DNA from: Eurosta solidaginis
Taxonomy: Eukaryota > Arthropoda > Insecta > Diptera > Tephritidae
NCBI RefSeq assembly: GCF_040869045.1
Contig: NC_090319.1
Location: 341,538,302 to 341,602,301, forward strand
Length of the DNA: 64,000 nucleotides
Direction of reading: 5' to 3'
Positions 21,400 to 32,639 of this stretch are shown piece after piece (position 1 is the stretch's first letter; every line of letters starts with the position of its first letter). The notes under the pieces were generated by a model. That model had not been told where the DNA came from. It did no database searches and worked only from the letters and a program-made list of their open reading frames with translations. A program made the translations under genes and the position numbers.

Positions 21400-21770
21400 C
21401 GCGTTGTGGTGATGGTATGCTGGCCTAACAAATCAAAGTTCCCGACTAAAGTTATGAGATAACAAACCTAAAATTTCAACTCTCAAAAAAATCCAACATT
21501 TTATATCATACCCAGGAGCACTTTTTGGCCACGAAATCAGTGTAGAGGGCCACGACGTAAAGCGGGGTATTATAAACTGTACTGTGAATGAAAAGCTTCT
21601 CAGTAAAATTTCTTCTACCTTGCCGTTCGGAGTCGGCATAAAACATGTAGGTCTCATCTCAGTAATTTGTAGGAAAATTAAAAAAAGAGCACGACGCAAA
21701 TTGTAAGAGAAGTTCAACCTTAACTTGTTTCGTAGGTTATCGCGCCTTGCATTTATTTTATTTACTGGAG
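21400..21770 (+). mobile_element. Diverged SINE-A
   Basis: Older copy: head GTGGTGATGGTATGCTGGCC with B box replaced by AAAGTTCCCGACTA, degenerate middle, then a recognisable 3' half (GAAAAGCTTCTCAGT, GCCGTTCGGAGTCGGC, CATGTAGGTCTC, GGTTATCGCGCCTTGC). Repeated at 22843-23213 by the tandem duplication. Confidence 0.65.
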
Positions 21771-22389
21771 ACGCTGGTTATCAACGAACTGATTAGGTGG
21801 TTCCATGAGCGGCCCATCAAACGTATGGCATACGCAGATGACATTGCAGTTGTCAAATGTGAAAAGTGCCTTCCTACAATTAGCTCTTTGATGCATCGGC
21901 CGATTTGGGATATACATACCTATATATCTAATGTGGTGTTGCGCCTCTGGGTGGCGCGACAAATTTTGTATGTCAGCAAAAGTTACTCATACGCCATGTA
22001 AGTACTTAAGTGCAGAACTTTTGTTTGGTAATAGCAGTGAATTCACAGAAAGTTAAAGCGATTGCATTGTGTGATTTAAAAGTTTTTATTAAATCTAAGC
22101 ATTTCATTGTAAAAACAGCTGTCTATATGAGATGATAGACAACAATTGGGAAGCTAAAACATTTTGATTAAGTTATGAGATTTTGAGTATGAATTGTGTG
22201 TGACAAAATAAAATTTGAAAAATAAAGCAAATAATGATAAATTAGAGGAGTGAGGGATCTGATAAAAAAGAAGGAAAGAGGTAGAGGGTGTAAAAAAAAG
22301 AACAGGGAGAGATAAGGATATTATAAAGCGTAAGAATGCGCAAAATTGGGAGATGCACCTTCTTATTTATATTAGTATCTGCCCAACCC

Positions 22390-22749
22390 GGCAGCCACCA
22401 TAGTGTGAGGGTAGCGTGATCCGCCTACCACACCGTATGCCCTGGATTCACGCCCCTGGCAAAGCAACATCAAAATTTTAGAAATAAGGTTTTTCAATTA
22501 GAAGAAAATATTTCTAAGCAGGGTAGCCCCTCGGCAATATTTGGCAAGCGCTCCGGTTGTATTAGTGCCATGAAAAGCTCTCAGTGGAAACTCATCTGCC
22601 TTGCAGATGCCGTTCGGAGTCGGCATAAAACATGTAGGTCCCGTCCTGCCAATTCGTAGGTAAAATCAAGAGGAGCACGATGCAAATTGGAAGAGAAGCT
22701 CCGCCTTGTATCTCTTCGGAGGTTGTCGCGCCTTATATTTATTTTATTC
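22390..22749 (+). mobile_element. SINE-A, duplicated copy
   Basis: The same SINE as at 20947, present again because it lies within the 1443-bp duplication. Target duplications are at 22376-22389 and 22750-22763. It differs from the first copy by one noticed base (GTGGAAACTC for GTGAAAACTC). It does not represent a separate transposition event. Confidence 0.88.
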
Positions 22750-22842
22750 TATCTGCCCAACCCGAGCAACGCCGGATATCCAGCTGGTTAGCTATGATAG
22801 AAGCCTTGTTTTTGCTTGGGTTATGTAATGCACTGCTGGTGC

Positions 22843-23213
22843 CGCGTTGTGGTGATGGTATGCTGGCCTAACAAACCAAAGTTCCCGACTAAAGTTATGA
22901 GATAACAAACCTAAAATTTCAACTCTCAAAAAAATCCAACATTTTATATCATACCCAGGAGCACTTTTTGGCCACGAAATCAGTGTAGAGGGCCACGACG
23001 TAAAGCGGGGTATTATAAACTGTACTGTGAATGAAAAGCTTCTCAGTAAAATTTCTTCTACCTTGCCGTTCGGAGTCGGCATAAAACATGTAGGTCTCAT
23101 CTCAGTAATTTGTAGGAAAATTAAAAAAAGAGCACGACGCAAATTGTAAGAGAAGTTCAACCTTAACTTGTTTCGTAGGTTATCGCGCCTTGCATTTATT
23201 TTATTTACTGGAG
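22843..23213 (+). mobile_element. Diverged SINE-A, duplicated copy
   Basis: Second copy of the element at 21400-21770 produced by the 1443-bp tandem duplication; identical but for isolated substitutions. Confidence 0.65.
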
Positions 23214-24230
23214 ACGCTGGTTATCAACGAACTGATTAGGTGGTTCCATGAGCGGCCCATCAAACGTATGGCATACGCAGATGACATTGCAGTTGTCAAA
23301 TGTGAAAAGTGCCTTCCTACAATTAGCTCTTTGATGCATCGGCCGATTTGGGATATACATACCTATATATCTAATGTGGTGTTGACCACCAAAGCGTAGA
23401 AGACAAATTTGGCCTTGTTTACTATATTAAGAGGTGCGATATGCCATTTCGGACTAGGCCTTAGCTAGAACGGATGACTCAGCACGAAAAACGTTGCACA
23501 AAATACCTACGAATCATTCTAGATACTAAGTTTTTATGAAAGCTCAACGTGGAGGAGAGTTAAAAAAGGCCTCGATGGAACATTATGGATATAAAACAGG
23601 GGTCTTCATCACATAACACAATTATGCTCTAATTGCGTATGCGAAAGGGCAATTACTTAAAATTTTTGGAGAAGCATGAAGTGCTGAGGTGCACTGGAGG
23701 TCTATCACAATCTCTCTCTCATTGGATATTTAAAGCAAATGTAAAGCCTATCCTATACTATACAATTCTAATTAAATGGGTTATACAGGCTATCAACGCT
23801 TTGCATCAACCGGAGTCCTAAAACCAACCACGACGGCTGCGCTGTATGCTATTCTGCACATTCCACATGTAGACCCTCTTGGTGAATAAAATAGTGTCAA
23901 CAACTCGTTCTAGGCTTAGTGCCTCGAGGCATCTTGAGCACAGACAATACGGATATATGAGTATATCCCCTTCAAGTACTCTAGGAAAATACCACCTTAT
24001 TACGTAACTTTGTTACGAAGGGCCACAACAGATGTGGATGGTTGGCGTAAGTATGCCCAAATGGAGTGGACGAGTAGTCACTAGTGTACACCGAGATCTG
24101 AAGTAAAGGACCAAGTAGGGTCTGCTGTTTACTGATTTCAAATCAACAGATCCTAAAAGCTGCCAGACAAGCGAGTGTTTTACCTGATACAGTAACCAAA
24201 ACGAAGTTTGGCCAGGTTGACTCCTGTTTC
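23190..24230 (+). pseudogene. Non-LTR family A: RT fragment
   Basis: Plus-strand frame reads NELIRWFHERPIKRMAYADD, with the YADD box of the reverse transcriptase active site (motif C), then CLPTISSLM. After 23383 it degenerates but keeps family landmarks: SLSHWIFKANVKPILYYTIL (thumb) and AINALHQPES. The first 190 bp is also present at 21747-21940 through the tandem duplication. Multiple stops and frameshifts; pseudogene. The thumb order matches the copy at 51.95-52.3 kb. Confidence 0.7.
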
Positions 24231-25029
24231 CCTTGGTAGTTTGTTTCTTCTTCTACAAGGTTAAAGTAGTATATATTGAAACCAAAGCTCACCGGGCGCA
24301 TCCTATTATAGGTGTTTACCGATTTTGCGTGGCTAATTCTTAGGGCCTCCTTATGCTTATATCAATCAAATGGCTGAGTAGGCAGGTGCCAATCTCATCC
24401 TACTTACGTAGATATTTCCTTATTCCTGTTGAAGACGGGGCTAAATCAAACAGTTGTTTGCTAGGGCGTCCAGTTTTGAGACAGTTGAACAATTGTCTAT
24501 TCATCATTTCGTTAAGCTTCTTAAAGTTAAGCTCTTTCGCATCACTATGTAGATGGTCATAAGAAGACATCCGATGGCAATTTTGAATGTAGAATTTCGG
24601 CAGGCCTACAGCCTTTTCTAGCGTGTGTTTTCTTTTTTTACCACGGGACCACACTGCTGACGCGTAGCACATCAGCAGCCGGCCAATTTTTTTGTACGTG
24701 GTTAGAAACGTTTATTTGTGTTTTCCATATATTCTTTTGGGAAGCGATATTAGGAACATATTCCGGCTTTGTACTTTGAACACAATTTCGGTGGCGTACG
24801 CCTTGAAGGTTAGAGTGTTGTCGAACCATACCTCTAAGATCTTGGTGTCAATGACAGTCACCAAAGACGTGAAATCCAATATTTGCACCATCTGTTCCCT
24901 CCCCGTCGTTATCAGAGTGGCCGTGGATTTGGTCGATGATAGTACCAGGTTGGGCGAGGTGACGAAACTATAACGACTGCGCAGAAAGATTTTTATTTTA
25001 GAATTTATTTCGTACAACAACAAAAATTG

Positions 25030-25600
25030 TTAATACATCCCAGAGCACGGGGAAAAGTGTCAATAAAATATGACACTATGGCAGCATTGCCAACAAACAA
25101 GTCCAATTTTCACAGCCATTCTGCAACAGATGTCGCAGTGTTGTGAATATCAATTGGCATGAAACAGAATAGAAGTAGGATTAATGATGACAAACAACAA
25201 ACCGCTGTGATGGCTGAATGGTTATAGCAGCGGCGCCTAAACGTTGCCGATGAAGGAATTTAGCAGTTCCCGAAATGGATCTATACAACGAGCTTTGGCA
25301 GTTGTCTAAAATTTAAATCTTCTATTCTAATTTAAAAATTTTTTCAATTAAGAAAAAATTTATCATAACAATAATAATGATAAAAAATTATTGTTAGGCC
25401 TTGAGCTCGATTCGAACCAGCGATTTATTTCGTCCTGTATATGTCAGTTCCTGTTGCTATTTCCGTAGATACGTTAGCGTAGGAAATGAAAGTAACTCGT
25501 TCTTGTTTGGAAGGGAGCTTTTGTATGTAGAAATTTAGTAGAAGCGAAGATATAACACCACCTTCTCCCACCCTCTGTTTAGTTCTATTGAGAATCCGCT
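25030..25600 (+). other. Insertion in the jockey copy; tRNA-like blocks
   Basis: Contains GATGGCTGAATGGTTATAGC (about 25209, A box-like) followed by GCGGCGCCTAAACGTTGCCG, and at about 25407 CTCGATTCGAACC, whose complement GGTTCGAATCGAG is a good B box on the other strand. AT-rich sequence lies between. Opposed tRNA-like blocks suggest a decayed SINE or two SINE fragments. Not a functional tRNA. Confidence 0.35.
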
Positions 25601-25910
25601 CCTAAATTGAACCTACGCTTGCCGACTATTCAGATAAATATTGGTCTGTCTTTATAGTCTTTTTAGACAAGCGAAACTGCAGTGTCTTGGAGTACAGTGC
25701 CGTGGTTGACTGTGTCAAAAACTTTTGACAGATCAAGAGCCACGATCACCGCTTTATGATGGGTATTTTCCTGATTCAATCTGCTATTGATCTGGGTGTT
25801 TAAGGCATTAAGCGCGGTAACATTTTGCAGAGGCCACGCTGATGGATGACTAAGCAAAGATTTGCAGTGAAATGAGGGAGCAGACGAAAGCAATTAAGTC
25901 GCTTGATATG

Positions 25911-26319
25911 GGAGCGTGTCATTATTCTGTATTACAAAATTCTTGGTGACAAAATTCTGTAAATTGCAAAAAAATTCTGCTTGAACAAAATTCTGCATGT
26001 TTAATTCTGGAAGTCAAAATTACGGAATCATGGAATGGCGTAGCCGGTGTTGGATCGGCTAAGGGTTATTTTTTATAAGCGCGGCCGAAGGCCGCCTATG
26101 CAGAAAGGTGTTCTACGCAGAATTATTGTGAATGGCGCACTTTTTCAAAATAATTACATGACCTCTTTAACATTGTTAACATTTTATCTTAATACAGAAT
26201 TTTGTAATACAGAATTTTGAAAGCAGAATTTTAGAAAGCAGAATTTTAAAAAAGCAGAATTTTAAAAAGCAGAATTTTGTTTTTAGAATTTTGTATATAC
26301 AGAATTTCGACACCAACCT
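25911..26319. mobile_element. Foldback element built of AATTCTG repeats, 10-bp target duplication
   Basis: Flanked by perfect 10-bp duplications GCTTGATATG (25901-25910 and 26320-26329). Left end GGAGCGTGTCATTATTCTGT, right end (complement) GGTTGGTGTCGAAATTCTGT. The left arm has about six irregularly spaced ATTCTG motifs and the right arm about eight or nine CAGAATT motifs (26193-26308). The centre holds GCGGCCGAAGGCCGC. Host sequence on both sides joins exactly into the antisense jockey element. No ORF. A 9-11 bp duplication would suit MULE-type elements; superfamily unproven. Confidence 0.85.
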
Positions 26320-26689
26320 GCTTGATATGACTCACCTTCGTTAGACCGCTTGGCATGGCTATACCGTCTGGGTCTATTCAATGAGAAGGCTTGAACTTTT
26401 TAATGTCTTTTTTTACCTCTGTGGAGGCGATGTTAGCTGAGGCCACGTCAAGTTTGTGTTTATGTGCCCGTCTATTTGCACGAGGTCCGGCCTTGTCTAC
26501 TGAAAGATGCAGTACACATTGCCAGCAAAAGCGCTCGCACATATCTTCGAGTCTGACAGAAGTTTTTTCGCTAAAGACGATGAATATTTTATCAGTCTGT
26601 TTTGTTAGGTTAAACAGTGATTTGACGATGGGCCGCAATTTACCGACAACAACAGAGAGGTTTCAGTTCTTACATGCCCTTCAATGGTG

Positions 26690-27510
26690 GAAGTTTCTGA
26701 AAGTTGAGACTCCGTATCATTTCTGGAGTGGGGGTGTCTCTGTAGGACACATTGACTCTAAGCTAACTTTCAAAGAGCACTTCAGAGCGATGGGAGATAA
26801 TATTACCAAAGTTAATGGAGCACTTATGCGAATAATGCCTAACATTCGGGGTCCGAGCGCAGCTACCCGTCCACAGTAACAGCTCGATAATACTATAGGC
26901 AGAATCAGTGTGGCACGGATCTAAACGGATCCATGAAAAAGATATATTAGCAGAATATCGACTTGCAGCTATAAGAATAGCAAGTGCGACGCGACCCTGG
27001 CCCTAACCCGGAAAATCCCAGTGGACTTACTGGCAAGCGAAATGGCCTATATGTATAACACTAATACCGAACGAAGACGTGAATAAAAGAGCAAGGACAC
27101 AAACAATAGCTAAGTGGCAAGAACGGTGGAAGGCCTCGAGTAAAGGGCGTCGGACCTTCACGTTAATTTGGGATTTAGATCAATGGAATGAGCGGAAGCA
27201 CGGCGAACTGAACTACCAACTCACGCAGATACTGAGTGGACATGGCGGTTTCAAAGAGTATTTATGGAAGCGTAGGATAGAGGAATACCCTCTTTGCCAA
27301 AGGTGTAGCACGGAGTTAGAAAGCGCAGAACACGTTATGTGCCGAAGTTGCGAGACGCGCGCTCGCCATGTGGAGAACAGCAAAAGATTGATTTGTGTAG
27401 GTTGTGTAGTATTCCCAGCTGGGTACTTTGAAATTAATAAAGGGCTGCTGATGAAATCAGCTGATCCTTGTCTTAAAGAGATTATGGGCAGGTGTTCAGA
27501 TGCTTAGGTA
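26690..27510 (+). pseudogene. R1-type non-LTR element: RT thumb and C-terminal fragment
   Basis: Begins with a frame reading HIDSKLTFKEHFRAMGD and ALMRIMPNIRGPSAATR (the L-A/M-R-L-M-P-N-x-G-G-P region after the RT palm). After about 200 bp of broken frame it resumes at 27079 with ARTQTIAKWQERW, FTLIWDLDQW, NYQLTQILSGHGGFKEYLW and CQRCSTELESAEHVMCRSC, a Cys-Cys-His-Cys cluster. The L-T-Q-x-L-S-G-H-G-x-F-x-x-Y-L block is characteristic of R1-clade ORF2 C-termini. The C-terminal frame of about 140 codons is open. Stops between the parts make it a pseudogene. Clade from recalled motifs. Confidence 0.7.
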
Positions 27511-27529
27511 AGCATTGGCCGCAATTCAT

Positions 27530-28100
27530 TGCAGTTTATATATCCTGCGCTACGATGGAAATGTATGGCGAATTTGCATACTTCCCTGCGATTCGAGTGG
27601 AGGCGAAGTAGTTACCGTAACGAAAGTAATAGAAACACTGGAAGACTGAGTTAGCTGAAGGTACGTCGCTTGAAGCTTGCTCCGTAATTGTCCCAATCTG
27701 ATTGGGCTAGATTAAGAGAAGCAAGAGTTGCCATGACGGAAAAACATCATGTGTAAATCTTAAAACCTAAGGCTAACAAAATATCTGCTATCTTAAAAAT
27801 ATAAAGGACTGTTTGCTCATGGCGGTTAATCTGACTAGACACTGCCTTCAGTCGTCACATTTTTTTATGTTAGGCCTAGTTAGTGGTAGCAGATTGGATT
27901 GGAGGAGAAAACGATTGAGCACGTTTTTAAGACTTCAGCTATTAGGACTGGTACACCATCACTTCTAAGTAGCAAGTGGTATAGGTCCTAGAAGGTTTCT
28001 GGCATTTTCCCATAGGATGGAGCCATTTTATAACAAAAGTCCTTGAGTTCCTCACGGACCACATAGTTCAACCTAATCTTACCTATACCAGTTGCTTTAT
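27530..28100 (+). pseudogene. Non-LTR family A: 3' end fragment
   Basis: Shares with other family A copies the RNase H-to-C-terminal region: KLAP then VPI/WARLREARVAM, LLMAVNLTRHCLQSSHF-like frames and the 3' noncoding block ending CACATAGTTCAACCTAATC (about 28060-28078). Heavily frameshifted; orientation plus. Confidence 0.55.
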
Positions 28101-28481
28101 CGATTAGTATTATTTCGACGTTGGAGCAATTTAAGCTTAGCTCCGATTAAAGCAGATAAGGTAAAATCTCTCTACAATATAAATTAGTTTAAGAATTTCT
28201 TATCCCACTAAGTAGTAAAAAAAAAAATTCCACTTGGCAATCCTTACAAGACCTTACTCACTTCATACCTTCACACATACATACCACCACTCCATTTGCC
28301 GCGAGCGAAATAAGAATGGAAATATAATTTTGATATCATCTGATGAAGAAATGATTTTCACAATTGTATGACCCAATAACAATAAAAGTGGCCGATTGAA
28401 CGTAGAACGTAACAAAATGAAAATACAATGGCAATGATGAAACGAAATTGAAATGAGCAACGGAATGCCAGACCGACACTG

Positions 28482-28665
28482 ATGAATATGGAACACACGA
28501 ATGTTGTCATTTTCGTTTCAAATTCATTGTTATTATTAAAACCGAAAACAAAGTCAGAGCGTAAATTACGAAATTCCTTTGATTTGTTACCACCAAGCGA
28601 CTGCACGAATGGGTGGGGAGTTGCGGGTGTTCGCCTGCCGAGTGGTGCTTTTGTGTACCGAAGCT
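28482..28665 (+). CDS. Possible coding exon with strong splice donor
   Basis: A frame opens at ATG 28482 (MNMEHTNVVIFVSNSLLLLK) and stays open through a basic stretch (KPKTKSERKLRNSFDLLPPS) to RLPSGAFVYRS, where GTAAGTATTT at 28666 is a near-consensus splice donor followed by T-rich intron-like sequence. Base composition here is less AT-rich than its flanks, and I recognise no transposon family. No homologue is recognised and no acceptor can be paired. It may be a first coding exon of a host gene or chance. If intron-bearing, the protein would continue downstream of the T-rich segment. Confidence 0.22.
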
Positions 28666-28669
28666 GTAA

Positions 28670-29735
28670 GTATTTATTTTCTTTGATGAATCTGGATTTG
28701 TTACTTATTACTTTTGCTCGAGGAAAATGCTGTAAATATTTTTTTTTTTGTTTTGTTATGTATAAAATGATTCTTGTTGTTATTGCTGGTTTCTTACTTC
28801 TTTCTTGTTTATGTATAAACTATACGCACTTGGTGAAAATATTAAAAAGGAAGTAGATTTGCTAAGCGATAATTGTGGATTGAAGCACAAGCGGGTGTCA
28901 TTCGAAGGCTCAGTTTGTGTGAGTGTAAAAGAAGTCGATTACGTAGGTGCATGTCTATATGTATGTATGTGTGTAAGTATGGTTAAGCAATTGTCCGTTG
29001 CAAAAACTTTTAATTGTTGTTTACGTGTAAGAAAAATGCAAACAATGAAATGGATAATGAATGCCGTAACGTAAATGCAGGGCAAAATAAATGATATGAA
29101 AAAGTTCATGTAAACAAATAATGAAAAGAGAAAACGTGAAATTACGTTTTGCTTTCATTAATGCAATTAAAGGTGTACACTCACAATCAAGTTTGAAAAT
29201 TGATACACTATCACATTATTATATAAAAATAAAAGCCATACAAATATTTATTTGTAAAGGCTTATAAATTGACACAAGACGATTAAGCAAGGTTACGCTG
29301 CCTTTTCAGACAGTTCGTGGAATTAAATGATGGGCGAAGACCTTTTATTACCTACTCTTGGTCACAAATAAAGTGGGCTAAAAAAAAAATATTCACGTCA
29401 AAAGCGCTCAAAGTCTTTGGGCAAAGATAAAGAAAAATAGCAGACAATCAACTGGCTGATTGTAAGATATGCGTCGTTAATAAAGTCACCAGAAAGCATA
29501 GTGGGTGAAGCTCCAGGTACACTGTAACACTGCACGAGAATATCCTTGCGTTTTTTTCTTATAACGACAAAAGTGCGCCTTCAAATTGAGGCGTTTATAT
29601 TCAAAGCCACAACCAATGTGAAATACTTAAAGCGCAGTTCCTACTGCGGTGTCTTCATACGAAGCACATGAACCAACATCTGCCTGATGCGGGGTTTTAA
29701 CATTACTCGAAATTGTATCTACAGTTATTGTCGGC
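28670..29735. other. Low-repeat AT-rich stretch
   Basis: T-rich after the candidate donor, GTATGTATGTGTG microsatellite at about 28960, then AT-rich sequence. No transposon hallmark or convincing coding region seen. Confidence 0.35.
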
Positions 29736-29737
29736 TT

Positions 29738-30376
29738 AGGTTAGGTTGAACTGGCGGGTTCATGAGGGCCTCAAATAGACCGAATGAGTCCGTAGTGCCA
29801 CCAGAAGTTAGGTTTAACTACTAAACTGCACAACCCTTTAAAAACCAGGATCTATGTTGTAAAATAACTCCGTATTCTTGGCAAATACTAGAAGCTTCCT
29901 AGGACATAACCCGCTTGCTGCTTCTAGATCTGACAGCTGTATCACTCCTAATAGTGGGAGTCTTAGCCTGGCAAGCGCAGGACACGAGCTCAGAACCTCC
30001 TCCTCCAACCGCACTTCCTACATCTGCTATCACTGACCAAGCCTAATTTAAAGGTATGTGACGTCAGAAGGCAGTGTCGAGTCAGAATACCCGTCCTGAA
30101 TCTACATTTCCCTCTTTTTAATGATAAAAGCATCTTTGTTAGTCTAAGATTGTAAGACCTACACATAATCTTCAACACTTAACAGCCCCGCGATTGAACC
30201 CACGCCTTTCCAGCTTTGTCGATCATGGGCACCTCTCGCCTCTTCTCAAACTCGTCCAGTCTAATTGGAATATCTACGGAGCAAGCTTCAAGGGATGCGC
30301 CCTTTTTAGCTAGTTTATCCGGTTTTTCATTTCCATCTATTCCCATATGCCCTGTGACCCAATATAGATGTATTGT
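29738..30376 (-). pseudogene. Non-LTR family A: RNase H end to 3' terminus, antisense
   Basis: Minus-strand frames give WVTGHMGIDGNEKPDKLAKK (RNase H C-terminal His and Asp box), EACSVDIPIRLDEFEKRREV, KIMCRSYNLRLTKMLLSLKR, TRHCLLTSHTFKLGLVS and CRKCGW. The element ends in noncoding sequence reading CCGCCAGTTCAACCTAACCT then AAGC. The 3' terminus thus carries a short CCTAA repeat. Stops and a frameshift after CRKCGW. It lies convergent to the plus-strand copy at 27.5-28.1 kb. Confidence 0.72.
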
Positions 30377-30669
30377 CGGCTTACCTTATTTAAATTGCAA
30401 TTTTAATATGAATTCTGTTAGAGAACTTGTTAGCCTAATAAAGTTTAAAATTAGCTTTACACTTTGGTAGGTAGGAGCCTTATGTAGAATCCCACATAAG
30501 TGGGTAAAGCTCCTGATCGTCATTCACCAGGGATAAGCCAGGGTGATTCTTCTGCATGCAATTGAAGCAGCTAACTACTTCCGGTAGCTTGCGGTAAAGT
30601 ATCCTCTGGGTCGCTATTGAGCATCGTTTATTTAGAAACCATTGTTAACACAAACTGTAACATGAGCTC

Positions 30670-31245
30670 TGAAATCTAGCGAAGAGTTTCACTTATCAAC
30701 AAGTGCTACTTCGGAATAGGTAACCAATTGAAAAGTAAAGTTGTCTATCGGCAAACTAAAATCTTGCTCTACAAGTCATTGATCGTACCCGTACTGGTTT
30801 ATGTTGCAAAGCCAAGGATCATTACAACATCAGATAAGGCGGCGCTGGGAATGTTCGAGATAAAAGTTCTTCAAAATATTTACGGAGCTCTTCGCATTGG
30901 CGACGGTGAATACCGAAGAAGATTCGATGATGAGCTGTGTGATTTTTGCGCAGATATGAACATAGTCCAGGGAATTAAAAAGCCATGCTGCTACTTTGGC
31001 TAGGGCAGATTATGCAAATTAAAAGTGATGCTCCTTCTAAGAATATATTTTTTCGGAACCCGTCTTTCGAAGCAGAGGAAGAAGGCGGCCCCAACTCTTC
31101 TAGAAGAACCCGGTGCAAACGATTAAAATTCCATTGGTGTAGCCAAGTGGCGTCAGTTAGCACACGAAGAAGCGACTGGTTGAAAGGCTTAAACGGGTAA
31201 GCGGAAATTAAGTTAGTAGGTTTGTAATATAAATGAATAAATGAA
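30670..31245 (+). pseudogene. RTE fragment: C-terminal region and 3' end
   Basis: Plus-strand reads RQTKILLYKSLIVPVLVYVA, then KAALGMFEIKVLQNIYGALR and GDGEYRRRFDDELCDFCAD, matching the copy at 48.1-48.6 kb (ILYKSLIVPVLLYGAEAW... FERKVLRKIYGPLR... GEYRRRFNDELYELYAD). Beyond 31000 it continues in another frame (DAPSKNIFFRNPSFEAEE; RCKRLKFHW; RRSDWLKGL). It ends near AAATTAAGTTAGTAGG, a degenerate form of the (TAAG)n tail. The G-A-E-x-W block is mutated (VAKPR). 5'-truncated pseudogene. Confidence 0.75.
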
Positions 31246-32639
31246 TATGAGCCGTAGCTCCTGGCAGGATCGCCATGTAATATAAACGAACAATTTAGTT
31301 TTGGTGTTAAAATAGAATTCCCTATTTATTCATGAAAACGCTTTTTTTATACAAAATATTTCTAAATTACTAATAGATACTTACACTAATACTTACAAGC
31401 TAGATGCACATGAATTCATAATAAGCAAATGCTAGTCAGCGTATTCTAATAACCCATTTATGTTTATATGTATGGGGTTCTACCGTCAATATGACTAATG
31501 GGCACATATGTCAGCTAGTGTGACTAATGGACATATATGTCGGTCAATGAGACGGGTTGAAAAATGTAAACAAACTCATGCTGAGTTCAAGTAATTATTT
31601 GGGTCAGTGAAATTTGACTACTTGTGTGGTCTATAAGTGTGTGTATATTTCGCATCGTTAAATGCATTCAAAGTGAGGTGTATTCCAAGTAACACTACAG
31701 GTTATTAACACCGCCGTAAGGTTAAACTTTTCCTTGATAAGCGTACCTAGTCCGAAATTCTTCAGGATAGCTTAAGCTCCACATTATTCATAGACCTGAT
31801 AAATAATTGTCTATCTGACCTCTAGAAAGCAACATCTTACTTGAAGTGGTGTCGCTTGGTTGACTGAGCAAATATGTCTTAGGTCAGGACTATGGCACTC
31901 TGAACTAAAAAGTACTCACGGTATTCGATTAGAATTTATTCAAGAGTGTGCTCATATCAAGCTTTTATGAAATTTTTTTTCGGTTTTTTGTACCACCAAA
32001 TTCCCGGGATTATATTAATTTACAGATAGAAAATGATTTACAGCCAGATGGTATAATGGGTTGTATTTTAACGCAGTCCTGCCGATATCTTGTGCTAAAT
32101 ACAACGAGGTGAGACCGAGAATAGACTCATAAGAGCGATAAGATAAAAGTGCAAAAAGTGATACCTCGGTGGCGGTAGAAGTACGCCAAAGGCAGTTCAA
32201 CAGTTTTGCTGCGAAAAAGCCTCTGTACCGCAACCAATGTGGGGAGAAAGAAGCTCCAGTTAACAGAAAAAACAAATACGTCTACCTAGATATTGCAAAG
32301 GCACTATACCTCACCCTTCTTGTGACTTCTGATGCTTCCGACTAAAAGAAACCGTGTCTGTTCGTTTTCCACACTATTAACTGTTTAAGTCAACTCGGGT
32401 TTATCTCGGACTTCAAGCGCATTAACTAAGAGGAGGTGAAAACTTAGGCTAAGCAGCGAAAGTGGCAAGGTTAAAGAGCTCACCTTTACTGGTAGTTTAA
32501 ACAAATCTGGCCCTAAATTTTCTTTCCATGCAATCCAAATGACACGAAAATGCTCAAAAACTGTTTACCCCTTTGTAAACCAAATTTAAAGTTTTAGTTA
32601 GAAATTTTGTTTTTATTTTTTTGTCTACTTTCCTTAAAC
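31246..32639. other. No recognised gene or family
   Basis: Includes a small near-repeat GACTAATGGNCACATATGTC (31491 and 31522 region), an AGAGGAGGTGAAAACTTAGG stretch and otherwise unassigned sequence. A weak minus-strand frame at 32015-32275 has no recognisable domain. Confidence 0.3.

Larger units (their letters stand above)
20498..21940. repeat. 1443-bp tandem duplication, copy 1
   Basis: The segment beginning GCGCCTCTGGGTGGCGCGAC is repeated immediately at 21941. I noticed only about four substitutions over 1443 bp (near 20819, 21148, 21328 and 21435). The unit contains part of a dispersed AG-rich repeat, a complete SINE-A with target duplication, a diverged SINE-A and the start of a family A RT fragment, so the duplication is not itself an element. 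Confidence 0.93.
21941..23383. repeat. 1443-bp tandem duplication, copy 2
   Basis: Exact-length second copy. At its right edge the sequence runs on (GTGTTGACCACC) into the rest of the family A RT fragment, whereas copy 1 stops at GTGTT and jumps back to GCGCCTC. Copy 2 therefore carries the ancestral right flank and copy 1 the ancestral left flank. Breakpoint microhomology is one or two bases. Confidence 0.93.
24320..26640 (-). pseudogene. Jockey-type non-LTR element, antisense, with two insertions
   Basis: Minus-strand pieces in order from high to low coordinates: 26640-26330 (pre-RT; TSVRLEDMCERFCWQ); 25910-25600 (RT: TALNALNTQINSRLN then AVIVALDLSKVFDTVNHG, motif A with its catalytic Asp); 25030-24710 (NLVLSSTKSTATLITTG, downstream of motif C); 24670-24400 (CYASAVWSRGK, C-terminal end HSDAKELNFKKLNE). 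The order and the D-L-S-K-x-F-D-T-V-N-H motif fit jockey-clade RT. It is interrupted at 25911-26319 by a foldback element and at about 25030-25600 by other DNA that replaces the YADD region. Frames are broken throughout. Confidence 0.75.

Noticed and set aside
24353..24973. Plus-strand frames of 69 and 93 codons
   Set aside because: They are complements of the antisense jockey-type coding sequence, which matches family motifs on the minus strand.
26391..26640. First half of the plus-strand frame that runs from 26391 into the R1-type fragment
   Set aside because: Before about 26640 this frame is the complement of antisense jockey sequence; only the later part (HIDSKLTFKEHF...) is element coding.
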